Shown in pieces: positions 34,793 through 43,845 of a stretch of 64,000 nucleotides of DNA. Source of the stretch: Acidimicrobiia bacterium (GTDB lineage: Bacteria; Actinomycetota; Acidimicrobiia; Acidimicrobiales; Poriferisodalaceae); contig JAJECP010000008.1 in the NCBI GenBank assembly GCA_022821985.1, forward strand, positions 16,292 to 80,291, given 5' to 3'. Made by a program: the position numbers and the translations under genes. Position 1 is the stretch's first letter. Each line of letters starts with the position of its first letter. The notes beneath the pieces were generated by a model, which searched no databases, was not told the DNA's origin, and saw only the letters and a list, made by a program, of their open reading frames with translations.

Positions 34793-37700
34793 TCAGCCTG
34801 GTGTCGCGAGCCCCGCGACGTGAGTCGCCAACTCCGAACGGAACGTCTCCACGGTGGCCATCTTGACATCCTCATAGCCGCGGACCAGCTCAGCCAACCC
34901 GGCGATGGCAACGGCCTGTTCATACAGCATGCGCGAGCTCGTCAGGCTTCCCGTGCTGAGGCCATTTGCTTCCCGCTCTTGTTCCCCATTTCTCTTTGAA
35001 ACGGACTCACGGGCCGCTCGGGCCACGGCTTCGCCTGCCGGCTCAGCCTCCCCTCTCGCTGCGCCTGCATCCTGCTCCAGAGCTTCGAGCGCAGCGTCGA
35101 GTGCCGCCCGGTACTCGCCGGGCAGTTCCCGCTCGGTTCGGCGGACCTCGGTACGGCCGAACGGATCGCACCATCGACCCCGGAGGCGCTTGCCTCGCGC
35201 CAGCAGCGCGAATACAGGCCGCCACGCCGTCGAGAACCGGATCTTGCCCGTGCGCCCGAGGGCACGCAGCAGCGGCGGGTGCAGGCTCCATGACACCGTG
35301 CCGCCGACGGACGCAGCCAAGTCCCGCGCCGCGGCATTCGCCTCAGGATCGGACATGAGCCGGGCCACCTCGTACTCGTCCTTGTAGGCCATCAGCTTGA
35401 AGTGCCCTGCCGCAGCGGCTGCTGTCAGCCGGCCAGAGCCGTCCCCAGCGGCCTGATCTGCGCTCGCCACGCGTGCGACTGCGTCCAGGAACTTCACTGC
35501 CAGCTCGTCCGACTGGTATGCACACAGCTCGGCTGCGTACCGGTGCAGTGCCGCACGCAGCGCATGGAGGTCGCCCGCTGATGCTCCACAGGCCAGCCCG
35601 TCGATCAGTTCGTCGATGCGGGCAGCCAGCCGCTCGGGCACTGTGATGTCAGGACCGGTATTTGTGGCGATGCTGACGTCGGGACCTGCGGCGCTGGCCG
35701 TGCCGCGCGCGGCGGCCGCGGTCACCATGGCCGGATCGCAGATCATCGTCCGGCCCCAGCGGAACGCGGCGAGGTTCTGGTCGACAGCGACGCCGTTCAA
35801 CTCGATGGCTGCCTCCACGCTCGTCGGCGTGATGGGCAGCGCGCCTGCCTGGACGGCCATGCCCACCACGAACACATTCGCTGTCACTGCAGAGCCGCAG
35901 AGTGCCGTCACCAGCGAAGCGACATCGGCCCAGTGCTGCCGGCCGTCGACGGTGACCGCAGCCACCCGCTCGAGCAGCTCAGACGTCGCAGGCATGTCGA
36001 TGCTCGGATCGGCCACCATGGCACCGGTCGGCGTCGGCGATGTCGAACCGACAACCATCGTCCGGGTCGGGTCGGCGACATCGAGTCCCGCTGCCGATGC
36101 CGCTACGAGCAGATCGAAGGCCACGATCACATCGGCTTGGCCGCTGCCGAGGCGCGCCGTGGCCGGCCCGCCGATCCGCTTCAGCCGCAGATCGCCCACC
36201 ACCGTGCCCGCCTTCTGCGACAGCCCGATCTGGTCGAGACCTCGCACCTCGAAGCCGTCGAACATCGCCGCCGTGCCAAGCACCTGGTTGACCGTCACCA
36301 CGCCGGTGCCGCCGATCCCGCACATGCGCACCGACACCTCATCGGGACCGACGAGCGGTACCGGATCGGGCAGCTCATCGGGCGGTTCGGGTCGAGTGCT
36401 GTCGCCGGAGCCATCGCTGCCGCCTGCCGGTTGCTTGCGCTGCAACGGTGCCAGCATCTCGCGCACCGCAGTGCGGAATGGTCCCGGCTCCGTCACCGTC
36501 ATAAACGACGGGCAATCGCCGTCGAGGCACGAGTAGTCGAGGTTGCACGACGTCTGATCGATGCGGGTCTTGCGCCCGAAGAAGGTGTCAACGGGCTGTA
36601 CCGACAGGCAGTTGCTCTTGGCGCCGCAGTCGCCGCAGCCTTCACAGATTCGCTCGTTGATCAACACTCGCTTGGGCGGCGTGGACTGTGTGCCGCGCTT
36701 GCGGGCCCGTCGCGCCTCGGCCGCGCACTGCTGATCGTGGACGAGCACCGTGACGCCATCGATGCCGGCGAGCAGCTCCTGGGCCTCGGTCAAGCGATCG
36801 CGATGCCACACCTCGACACCGGCAGGCAGGGCACGGCCGCGATAGCCAGCGGGATCGTCCGTGGTGATGAGCACCCTGGCCACACCTCCCGCCAACAGCC
36901 CGGCTGCCACGTCGGGCACCTCCAGCTGCCCAGCGGGATCCTGCCCACCTGTCATCGCGACAGCCCGGTTCCACAGCAGCTTGTAGGTGATATTGGTGCC
37001 GGAGGCCACCGCGCCGGCAATCGCCAGCTGGCCGCTGTGAAAATAGGTGCCGTCTCCCAAGTTCTGGAAGATGTGCTGTGTCTCGACGAAGGGCGACATG
37101 CCGATCCACTGCGTGCCCTCCTGACCCATGCACGTCAGGCTCACAATGTCGCCGACCCGCTCCGGATCCATGAACAGCGCCATCGTGTGACAGCCGATCC
37201 CGGCGCCCACGACGGCGCCGTCAGGTACCTCGGTGGACCGGTTGTGCGGACAACCCGAGCAGAAGTACGGCGAGCGGCTCTGCCCGGGAGCCAGTGCCAC
37301 TTCGATGCGCACGCGCTCCGGCTGGCGCTGCACCAGCCGGTCACCGATGCGAGCCTCCAACCTCCCGCGCAGCGGCTCAATCAGCTCATCGGCTGTCAGC
37401 GCTCCGTACGAGCTGAGCAGAATCTGATCGCGCTCATCGGTCTTGCCGACGATGCGGGGATGGTGCGATTGGTTGTAGAGGGCGTCTTTGAGCAACGACT
37501 CGATATTGGGACTCTTCTCTTCGATCACGAAGATCTCCGTAACCCCGCGGGCGAAGTGCCGGGCCCGATCGGGGCTGAACGGGATCGGCATGCCCATGCG
37601 CACGAGCCGGACACCTGCGTCCCGGACCGATTCATCGCTGCCGAGGCCCAGCCGTCGCAGTGCCTCGCGAACTTCGCGGTAGGTGATGCCTGAGGCCACG

Positions 37701-38545
37701 ATCGCAATCCAGGCGTCCGGCGGATCGACAGTGGCGTCGTTCAAGCGATTGGCAGCTGCGTACGCGATGGCGAGCTCGTAGCGGACCTCGACGATCTCGC
37801 GCTCGATCTCGACCGTGTGGGGCGTGAGGAGGTAGCCGTCGGGCCGGTGGCGGTACGGTTCGCCGTCGACGAGCGGGATGACCGGATCGAACCGGTCAGG
37901 ATCCAGCAGGACCGTCGCAGCGCCGTCCGCCACATCGGCCACGATCTTGAGGCCCGTCCACAGCCCCGTCGTCCGGGACATGGCGATGGCATGGCGACCG
38001 AGATCGAGCGCCTCGGCGGGCGTGCCCGGGTACAGCACTGGGATGTGCAAGTCGGCCATTGACCCAGCCGAGCTCGACGGGATCGTGGAGCTCTTGGCAG
38101 CGGGGTCGTCGCCCGCAATGGCCACCGCGCCACCGCGAGGATCAGTGCCTGCGAAAACCGCATGGCGCAGCGCATCAGTCGCGCGGTCGACACCGGGCGC
38201 CTTGCCGTACCACAACCCGACGACGCCGTCGTAGGTCGCATCGGGGCGGGTCGTGGCCAGCTGGCTGCCCATGACGGCCGTCGCGGCTTGATCTTCGTTG
38301 ACAGCCGATGAATGGACGATCGGCAGATCCGTGGCGCTGCGGGCAGCTTCGACTGCGGCGTCGTAGCCACCGAGGGGCGAGCCCGGATAGCCCGACACGA
38401 ACGCCGCAGTTCGCAGGCCCGCGCGCCGGTCGGCCCGCAGCTGTTCGATCGGCAGGCGAGCCAGGGCTTGCAGCCCGGTCATGAACGTGGTGCCGCTGTC
38501 GTCGGTGTAGCGCCCCGACAGCCGGTACGTCTCAGCGAGGCTCAT
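34793..38545 (-). CDS. Indolepyruvate:ferredoxin oxidoreductase, fused alpha-beta giant protein
   Basis: 1250 residues combining IorA- and IorB-like parts. The N-terminal ThDP pyrimidine domain is SGYPGSPLGGYDAAVEAA with NEDQAATAVMGSQ. A PP domain follows with GAGIGCHTMALF and MGQEGTQWIGMSPF. An iron-sulfur region then reads ICEGCGDCGAKSNCL, SCNLDYSC and DGDCPSF. The C-terminal gamma/beta part has RMCGIGGTGVVTVNQVLGTA and GLDQIGLSQKAGTVVGDLRL. It decarboxylates aryl-pyruvates (or related 2-oxoacids) and reduces ferredoxin. GGAG 8 nt before ATG 38545 is the ribosome binding site. It separates tyrA from the rluB/scp genes. Confidence 0.92.
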   Translation of the reverse strand: MSLAETYRLSGRYTDDSGTTFMTGLQALARLPIEQLRADRRAGLRTAAFVSGYPGSPLGGYDAAVEAARSATDLPIVHSSAVNEDQAATAVMGSQLATTRPDATYDGVVGLWYGKAPGVDRATDALRHAVFAGTDPRGGAVAIAGDDPAAKSSTIPSSSAGSMADLHIPVLYPGTPAEALDLGRHAIAMSRTTGLWTGLKIVADVADGAATVLLDPDRFDPVIPLVDGEPYRHRPDGYLLTPHTVEIEREIVEVRYELAIAYAAANRLNDATVDPPDAWIAIVASGITYREVREALRRLGLGSDESVRDAGVRLVRMGMPIPFSPDRARHFARGVTEIFVIEEKSPNIESLLKDALYNQSHHPRIVGKTDERDQILLSSYGALTADELIEPLRGRLEARIGDRLVQRQPERVRIEVALAPGQSRSPYFCSGCPHNRSTEVPDGAVVGAGIGCHTMALFMDPERVGDIVSLTCMGQEGTQWIGMSPFVETQHIFQNLGDGTYFHSGQLAIAGAVASGTNITYKLLWNRAVAMTGGQDPAGQLEVPDVAAGLLAGGVARVLITTDDPAGYRGRALPAGVEVWHRDRLTEAQELLAGIDGVTVLVHDQQCAAEARRARKRGTQSTPPKRVLINERICEGCGDCGAKSNCLSVQPVDTFFGRKTRIDQTSCNLDYSCLDGDCPSFMTVTEPGPFRTAVREMLAPLQRKQPAGGSDGSGDSTRPEPPDELPDPVPLVGPDEVSVRMCGIGGTGVVTVNQVLGTAAMFDGFEVRGLDQIGLSQKAGTVVGDLRLKRIGGPATARLGSGQADVIVAFDLLVAASAAGLDVADPTRTMVVGSTSPTPTGAMVADPSIDMPATSELLERVAAVTVDGRQHWADVASLVTALCGSAVTANVFVVGMAVQAGALPITPTSVEAAIELNGVAVDQNLAAFRWGRTMICDPAMVTAAAARGTASAAGPDVSIATNTGPDITVPERLAARIDELIDGLACGASAGDLHALRAALHRYAAELCAYQSDELAVKFLDAVARVASADQAAGDGSGRLTAAAAAGHFKLMAYKDEYEVARLMSDPEANAAARDLAASVGGTVSWSLHPPLLRALGRTGKIRFSTAWRPVFALLARGKRLRGRWCDPFGRTEVRRTERELPGEYRAALDAALEALEQDAGAARGEAEPAGEAVARAARESVSKRNGEQEREANGLSTGSLTSSRMLYEQAVAIAGLAELVRGYEDVKMATVETFRSELATHVAGLATPG

Positions 38546-38740
38546 CTGCGTGCTCCTGTGTGCTGGTATCGGTTCGGGTCGGGCATGCCAAGGCTCGTCC
38601 GTGTGTCACTCCCATTGTGGTCGCTGCCTGTGACATGGCGAGTACGTCGAACAGCACTCCTCGCCGCCTACGAAGCAGCGCACTGCTGCGCCACAGCGCT
38701 CGCGTCGTTGCCGAACTGCTCGCGTCGTTGGCGGTCAGCG

Positions 38741-39583
38741 TCAATCGCTGCGCCGCTTCGCGGCGCGGTGCAGCTCACGGACTTCATCGGCAGACAGCAT
38801 CCGGTGCTCGCCGGGGCGCAGTCCGGGGTCGGTGAGCGGCCCGATGCGCGTGCGCACCAGCCGTACGACCGGATGTCCTACGGCTTCGCACATCCTGCGG
38901 ATCTGGCGGTTGCGGCCTTCGTGTATCACGATGCGCAGCACCGACGCCTGGGGCATCGACACGGCAGCAGGCGCGGTGGGCCCATCGTCGAGCTCGACAC
39001 CTGTGCGCAACTGCGCCAGCGCCCCGCGTGCCGGCACCCCATCCACATGGGCGAGATACTCCTTGGGCACTCCCCACGACGGATGCGTCAGCCGGTGAGT
39101 CAGCTCGCCGTCGTTGGTGACGATGATCAGCCCTTCGGAGTCGGCGTCCAACCGCCCGATCGGATACACGCGAGCTGCAGCAGGCACCAGATCGGTCACG
39201 CAGCGCCTGCCCCGGTCGTCCGATGCCGCACTGAGCACGCCGCGCGGTTTGTTCACCAGGTAGTGGACCATCGCTGCATCCCACGTGACGACGGCACCGT
39301 CGACCTCGATCCGATCTGCCGGGTCCGCACGGTCTCCGACCCGGGCAACTGTGCCGTTGACCGTGACGCGTCCCGAAGCGATCAGATCCTCGCACTTGCG
39401 GCGGCTGGCAACGCCGGCACGGGCCATGACCTTGTGCAGCCGCTCAGCGCTGTCCTGTTCGCCGTCGGGCGACACCGCTTCACGGTCATCCGGCATGCTG
39501 CGGCCCAGACCTCCCTGGGCACTGTCCTGTTCGCCGTCGGGCGAGGCTGCGTCGCCGTGGTCCGGCGCGCCCGCGGGTGTCAC
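38741..39583 (-). CDS. rluB: Ribosomal large-subunit pseudouridine synthase, RluB/RsuA family
   Basis: 280 residues. After a low-complexity N terminus of about 45 residues comes an S4 RNA-binding domain (ERLHKVMARAGVASRRKCEDLIASGRV). The catalytic domain has the key Asp in YPIGRLDADSEGLIIVTNDG and closes with HEGRNRQIRRMCEAVGHPV. It isomerises a uridine in 23S rRNA. The N terminus contains an in-frame 72-bp repeat that encodes SPDGEQDSA twice; the true start may be an internal Met (MPDDREAV). It lies 5 nt after the scpB stop, in the scpA-scpB-rluB order known from many bacteria. Confidence 0.92.
   Translation of the reverse strand: MTPAGAPDHGDAASPDGEQDSAQGGLGRSMPDDREAVSPDGEQDSAERLHKVMARAGVASRRKCEDLIASGRVTVNGTVARVGDRADPADRIEVDGAVVTWDAAMVHYLVNKPRGVLSAASDDRGRRCVTDLVPAAARVYPIGRLDADSEGLIIVTNDGELTHRLTHPSWGVPKEYLAHVDGVPARGALAQLRTGVELDDGPTAPAAVSMPQASVLRIVIHEGRNRQIRRMCEAVGHPVVRLVRTRIGPLTDPGLRPGEHRMLSADEVRELHRAAKRRSD
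39450..39544. repeat. Two exact 23-bp direct repeats, 72 bp apart, in the rluB 5' region
   Basis: Copies at 39450-39472 and 39522-39544 are identical. The offset of 24 codons keeps the frame, so the peptide SPDGEQDSA appears twice at the N terminus of RluB. It looks like a recent local duplication. Confidence 0.85.
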
Positions 39584-39588
39584 GACGG

Positions 39589-40392
39589 CTAGCCGTGCTG
39601 GGGCACTGCGAGGCGGTCCATGGCTTCGACCGCTTCAGGGTCCACGCGCAGCTCCGCCAACGACGGCAGGTCGTCGAGACTGTCGAGGCTCAGCCGTTCG
39701 AGGAAGGTTGCCGTCGTTCCGAGCAGAGCGGCATTGCCCGGACCCGGATCGCGTGCGACCTCGGCGATGTAGCCCTGATCTGCAAGCGTGCGAACAACGC
39801 CGTCGGCATTGACGCCCCGGATGGCGCTGATCTGCGCGCGTGAGATCGGCTGCTTGTACGCGACCACCGCCAAGGTCTCCATCGCCGCCGCGGACAGGCG
39901 GGCTGATCGGCGACTCCCCACAAAGCGCTCCACGTATTCCGCGACCGCTGCGGCTGTCTGAAGTTGGTAGCCGCCAGCCACCTGCATGAGAGCGAAGCCC
40001 CGATCGGCTCTCGCGTACTCCCGGGCGAGCTCGTTGCAGATCGTCGCGACGGTTGCCGTGGGTACGCCAGTGACCATGGCCAGCACATCGACCGGCACCG
40101 GCTCGGTCGCCACCATCAGCACCGCCTCGACGGCCGCGTACAGCTCATGATCATCGACCGATCGCGACGCGCCGAGCCCTTGGTCGTCGGCACCAGCTTC
40201 CGCTGCGAAGTCAGCGAGGCGATGCGCCGTCTCCGATGCGCCGTTGACGGTGCCGCCGTCGGCGGGAATCGACGGATGGGCCGGCGGGCGAGTCGGGGGT
40301 GCAGCGGGCGTGTCGTGCGGCGCATCAAGCGGTTCAGCGACCGTGCGGCCCTCATCGCTGACCAGTCTCAGGCCGCGCGCGGTACCGCTCAC
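39589..40392 (-). CDS. scpB: Segregation and condensation protein B
   Basis: 267 residues from GTG 40390-40392, which overlaps the scpA stop (GTGA). A Pro/Ala-rich N-terminal stretch of about 80 residues is unusual. The two winged-helix domains follow: LYAAVEAVLMVATEPVPVDVLA, ARADRGFALMQVAGGYQLQT and SAAAMETLAVVAYKQPISRAQISAIRGVNADGVVRTL. With ScpA it forms the kleisin complex on SMC for chromosome segregation. The longer frame to 40452 lies inside scpA and is rejected. Confidence 0.92.
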   Translation of the reverse strand: MSGTARGLRLVSDEGRTVAEPLDAPHDTPAAPPTRPPAHPSIPADGGTVNGASETAHRLADFAAEAGADDQGLGASRSVDDHELYAAVEAVLMVATEPVPVDVLAMVTGVPTATVATICNELAREYARADRGFALMQVAGGYQLQTAAAVAEYVERFVGSRRSARLSAAAMETLAVVAYKQPISRAQISAIRGVNADGVVRTLADQGYIAEVARDPGPGNAALLGTTATFLERLSLDSLDDLPSLAELRVDPEAVEAMDRLAVPQHG

Positions 40393-41195
40393 GCAGCGTC
40401 TTCCCCGTAACCGCCGGCCGCCGCCGGCAGGGCTGCCCCGTCGCCGATCCACTCCACACCGATGTCGCCGAAGCGCTCGGCCTGGGTCAGCTCGACAAGG
40501 CCCGATCCGAACAGCTCGAGCACCGCCAAGAAGTACACGACCACCACGATGCGCTCGGTGATGTCGCAGGTGAGCTCCCGGAAGGTCGCTGGGCCCGCCG
40601 ATGCGAGCTGCTCGACGATCTTCGCCGCCGCCTCGTCCACCGTGATGCCGGCGGCCCTCAGGTGACTGACGTCGACCCGCGGCACGGGCCGCGGCGCAAG
40701 CGCCCGTTCCATCGCCGCGGCCAAATCATCTCGAGATGCTCCCGCGAGCAGATCCGGCGCAAAGACCAAGAAGCGCTCGGGGGGACCCGCGGTGCGGGGC
40801 CATTGCAGCGCCGCGGCGTCCCAGCGCTCACGGAGCAGCCTTGCGGCTGCGCCGAACGTGCGCCCCTCGACCAGACGTGCCAGTGCGGCATCGCGCAGGC
40901 CGTAGGCCGCCAGTTCCTCCTCCAGATCCAATTCGACCGGCGGGGCCGGCAGCAGCCGGCGGGATTTCAGCTCGATCAACGTCGCTGCCAGCAGCGCGAA
41001 TTCGCTGGCAGCGTCAATGTCGATCCTGCCTTCGGAAGCAGCGTGGCTCACATCCACAGCAGCCATGACGGCGACGAAGTCGTCGACCAGGCGCGTCAAC
41101 GACACGTCCCAGATGTCCACCTCCTGGGAGACGACCAGCTTCACCAGCACGTCGAGCGGGCCCGCGAAGGCCTCCGTGCGAACCTCGTGGGCCAC
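40389..41195 (-). CDS. scpA: Segregation and condensation protein A (kleisin)
   Basis: 268 residues. The N-terminal SMC-binding part is FAGPLDVLVKLVVSQEVDIWDVSLTRLVDDF, followed by FALLAATLIELKSRRLLP. The C-terminal winged helix has VVVYFLAVLELFGSGLVELTQAERFGDI. It bridges SMC and ScpB. The start GTG 41193-41195 is chosen for its TACCTT box and the family's usual beginning. The long frame to 41348 crosses the promoter of divergent trpS and is not believed. Confidence 0.92.
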   Translation of the reverse strand: MAHEVRTEAFAGPLDVLVKLVVSQEVDIWDVSLTRLVDDFVAVMAAVDVSHAASEGRIDIDAASEFALLAATLIELKSRRLLPAPPVELDLEEELAAYGLRDAALARLVEGRTFGAAARLLRERWDAAALQWPRTAGPPERFLVFAPDLLAGASRDDLAAAMERALAPRPVPRVDVSHLRAAGITVDEAAAKIVEQLASAGPATFRELTCDITERIVVVVYFLAVLELFGSGLVELTQAERFGDIGVEWIGDGAALPAAAGGYGEDAA

Positions 41196-41203
41196 GCGGC
41201 CCG

Positions 41204-41209
41204 AAGGTA
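41204..41209 (-). promoter_or_regulatory. -10-like box TACCTT before scpA
   Basis: Minus-strand TACCTT, 8-nt spacer, GTG 41195; likely promoter of scpA-scpB-rluB. Confidence 0.45.
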
Positions 41210-41267
41210 CCGCGGCATTCGTGTGCGGCCCGGGATATTTGCAGGGCTCTCGCGGACACCGTTCCGG

Positions 41268-41273
41268 TACCGT
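41268..41273 (+). promoter_or_regulatory. -10-like box TACCGT before trpS
   Basis: TACCGT, 8-nt spacer, ATG 41282; it faces the scpA promoter. Confidence 0.45.
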
Positions 41274-41281
41274 CAGGCACC

Positions 41282-42283
41282 ATGACACGAGTGCTCTCGG
41301 GCATCCAGCCCACCGGCGACGTACACCTCGGCAACTATCTCGGGGCACTGCGGCAGTGGGCGATCGACCAGCACGATGCCGACGCCTTCTACTGCGCCGT
41401 CGACCTGCATGCGGTCACCGTCCAGCAGGATCCGGCCCAGCTGCGCGAAGCCACCCTGGGCACGATGGCCACGCTGATCTCGGTTGGCCTCGATCCCGAG
41501 GTCTGCACGCTCTTCGTGCAGAGCCACGTGCCCCAGCACACGGAGCTGTCCTGGCTGCTGGAGTGCACAGTGTCGCTCGGCGAGCTGCGCCGCATGACCC
41601 AGTTCAAGGACAAGTCGGCACGTTCGGAGGGGGGCGAGATGGGCGGCGACCACGTCTCGGCCGGCCTCTTCACGTATCCGGCGTTGATGGCAGCCGACAT
41701 CTTGATCTACGACGCCGATCGAGTGCCGGTCGGCGACGACCAGCGCCAGCACCTCGAGCTGACACGTGATGTGGCGCAGCGGTTCAACTCCCGTTACGGC
41801 GACACGTTCGTCATCCCTGAGGCTGCCATCCCCACGGTCGGCGCCCGCGTCATGGACCTGCAGAACCCCACGTCGAAGATGTCCAAGTCGGCCGAGAGCC
41901 CCCAAGGCTCGATAGGCATCTTCGATGATCATGCCGACATTGCACGCAAGTTCGCCCGCGCAGTGACCGACTCCGAGTCTGAGGTGCGTTACGACCCCGA
42001 CACGAAGCCGGGCGTTTCGAACCTGCTGTCGATCCTGGGTGCCGCAACAGGCCGGAGCCCTGCGGACTCTGCGGCGGGCTACAGCCAGTACGGATCGCTC
42101 AAAACCGACACTGCGGACGCGGTCATCGCGATGCTCGAGCCCATCGCGGCGCGCAAGGCCGAGCTCGACGCAGATCCCGCCGAACTCGCCCGCATCATCG
42201 CCGCCGGCGCCGACAAAGCCGAGACCGTGGCATCTGGCACCTTGGCCCGCGCCAAAGAGGCCATGGGCTTCCTTCCCAAGTAA
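41282..42283 (+). CDS. trpS: Tryptophanyl-tRNA synthetase
   Basis: 333-residue class I synthetase that charges tRNA-Trp. HIGH-like motif PTGDVHLGNYLGALRQW is at residues 9-25 and KMSKS at 199-203 (TSKMSKSAESPQG). The Trp-site region YPALMAADILIYDADRVPVGDDQRQHLELTRD is well kept. Length fits the bacterial family. It is transcribed alone, divergent from scpA. Confidence 0.97.
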   Translation: MTRVLSGIQPTGDVHLGNYLGALRQWAIDQHDADAFYCAVDLHAVTVQQDPAQLREATLGTMATLISVGLDPEVCTLFVQSHVPQHTELSWLLECTVSLGELRRMTQFKDKSARSEGGEMGGDHVSAGLFTYPALMAADILIYDADRVPVGDDQRQHLELTRDVAQRFNSRYGDTFVIPEAAIPTVGARVMDLQNPTSKMSKSAESPQGSIGIFDDHADIARKFARAVTDSESEVRYDPDTKPGVSNLLSILGAATGRSPADSAAGYSQYGSLKTDTADAVIAMLEPIAARKAELDADPAELARIIAAGADKAETVASGTLARAKEAMGFLPK

Positions 42284-42360
42284 CTGCCTCAGGCCCTCGA
42301 AGAGGGCACGCAGGCCAAGCCAGATGGGGCGTCAACGCACTCACAGCTCGTGGTGCGTGC

Positions 42361-42422
42361 CAGGAAATTTCCTGAAATTGATGCGCGCGAGTGTTTGCAT
42401 TTGTCTGCATACGAATGTATGC
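42361..42422. promoter_or_regulatory. Two palindromes in the promoter region of the HNH gene
   Basis: CAGGAAATTTCCTG (42361-42374) is a perfect 14-bp palindrome. GCATAC-GAAT-GTATGC (42407-42422) is a perfect 6+4+6 inverted repeat that overlaps the -10-like TATGCT. This AT-rich patch stands out from its GC-rich surroundings and probably binds one or more regulators. Confidence 0.5.
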
Positions 42423-42423
42423 T
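42418..42423 (+). promoter_or_regulatory. -10-like box TATGCT before the DUF222-HNH gene
   Basis: TATGCT, 6-nt spacer, ATG 42430; it overlaps the right arm of an inverted repeat. Confidence 0.5.
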
Positions 42424-42429
42424 CTCTTC

Positions 42430-43788
42430 ATGTTCGGCGACGTCGTGCGAGAACTCGCCCCCGGCTACGTAGACGCACCCGAAGCCGACAGCAGCCTGGC
42501 GTCGACTTGGCCCGCTGCTGGGTCGGCATGGCCCAATGAGGCGGCGGTGTGGGCCGGCGGCGGCACGGCCGACTGCAGTGTCGATCTGGGGGCGCTGAGC
42601 GGCTGCGAACTCAAGGCGCTGGTCGTCGAGTTGGCGGCCGAGCGCTCCCGTATCGAGGGCCGCTACCTGACGGCGGTAGGCGAGCTGGCGTCGCGCAACG
42701 GTGCACAGTCCGCCGCCTACATCCTGCGCGATCAGACGCGCATGAACTGCGCGCAGGCTCGCTCAGAGGCCCGCCTGGCCGAGAGCCTGGTGTCGGAGGG
42801 CTTCACCGACACGCTCGAGGCGATGCAGGCCGGCGAGATTCACATGTCCCACGCGAGGGTGATCGCCCGCGAGGCACCCAAGAAGCACCGCCGAAGCGAG
42901 GACGATTTCCTGGGACTTGCGCGCGTGTATCCCTCCGACACGATCGCCCGGCACCCCTTCGCCTATCGCAGCCAGCAGGTCGAAGCCGACCTCGCAGCCG
43001 AGGGTGCCGCCGAGAACCTGAGCCCCATCGACGCCGAGTTGGCGTTGCAGCGTCATGAACGCTTCGCGTCGCTGCGGGTGGGCGACGACGGCATGTGGCA
43101 TCTGCACGGCAAGTTCGACTTCTTGACCGGGCGCGAACTCAGCACTGCGCTCGAAGCCCAACTCCGGTCGCTGCGCCGCCGCGCCGAACTCGATGCCGGC
43201 AGCGCCGATTCCGCCCACTCGTACCCGGCCGACGACGGCAGGCCCAGCAGCAACAGGGACGGCGACAGTCCGATGCCGACGCGTCGCCAACTGCTGGCCG
43301 ACGCGCTCAGCGAGCTTGTCGCCGGCACCGCCTCGACGCGCCACGCCAAGAACAACCTCATCATCGTTGCCGACTACGACGTCACAAGCGATCGGCTCGC
43401 CAACCCCCGCCTCGACGACGGCACTCCCCTGTCGGCGCAGATGCTCGTCGAGCATGCCGTTGACGCCAAGGTGCTGCCCGCGATGTTCAGCGCCGACTGG
43501 TCAGAACTCGCGTTGGGACGCACACGCAACGCCAACGACGCCCAGCGCCTCGTCCTTGCGGTGCGCGATGGCGGCTGCATCGGCTGCAAACTCACCTCCG
43601 AGCACACCCAAGCCCACCACATCACCTACTACGAGAACGACGGCCTCACCGAAGTTCCGAACCTCGCCTCGATGTGCAGGCCGTGCCACCGTGACCTCCA
43701 CACCCACGGCCGCAAGATCCACACCTCACCCGACGGCCGACCCCGCCTCCAACCCCCCGAACCCCGCAACACCGACCCGCCCGTCTAA
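42430..43788 (+). CDS. DUF222 / HNH endonuclease domain protein
   Basis: 452 residues. The N-terminal helical DUF222 part (ALSGCELKALVVELAAERSRIEGRYLTAVGELASR, AQARSEARLAESLVSEGF) is followed by a linker and a C-terminal HNH nuclease fold. That fold reads CIGCKLTSEHTQAHHITYYE, then LASMCRPCHRDLHTHGRKI, with two CxxC zinc pairs and HH. Such proteins occur in many copies in actinobacteria (13E12-type) and their role is unclear; homing or DNA maintenance have been suggested. The start at ATG 42430 fits the TATGCT box. Codon use looks like the neighbours. Confidence 0.88.
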   Translation: MFGDVVRELAPGYVDAPEADSSLASTWPAAGSAWPNEAAVWAGGGTADCSVDLGALSGCELKALVVELAAERSRIEGRYLTAVGELASRNGAQSAAYILRDQTRMNCAQARSEARLAESLVSEGFTDTLEAMQAGEIHMSHARVIAREAPKKHRRSEDDFLGLARVYPSDTIARHPFAYRSQQVEADLAAEGAAENLSPIDAELALQRHERFASLRVGDDGMWHLHGKFDFLTGRELSTALEAQLRSLRRRAELDAGSADSAHSYPADDGRPSSNRDGDSPMPTRRQLLADALSELVAGTASTRHAKNNLIIVADYDVTSDRLANPRLDDGTPLSAQMLVEHAVDAKVLPAMFSADWSELALGRTRNANDAQRLVLAVRDGGCIGCKLTSEHTQAHHITYYENDGLTEVPNLASMCRPCHRDLHTHGRKIHTSPDGRPRLQPPEPRNTDPPV

Positions 43789-43845
43789 CGCTGCTTCGGT
43801 TCGTTTCGGGAATACGCCGGATCCAGACGGCTGCCCAGATCACGA

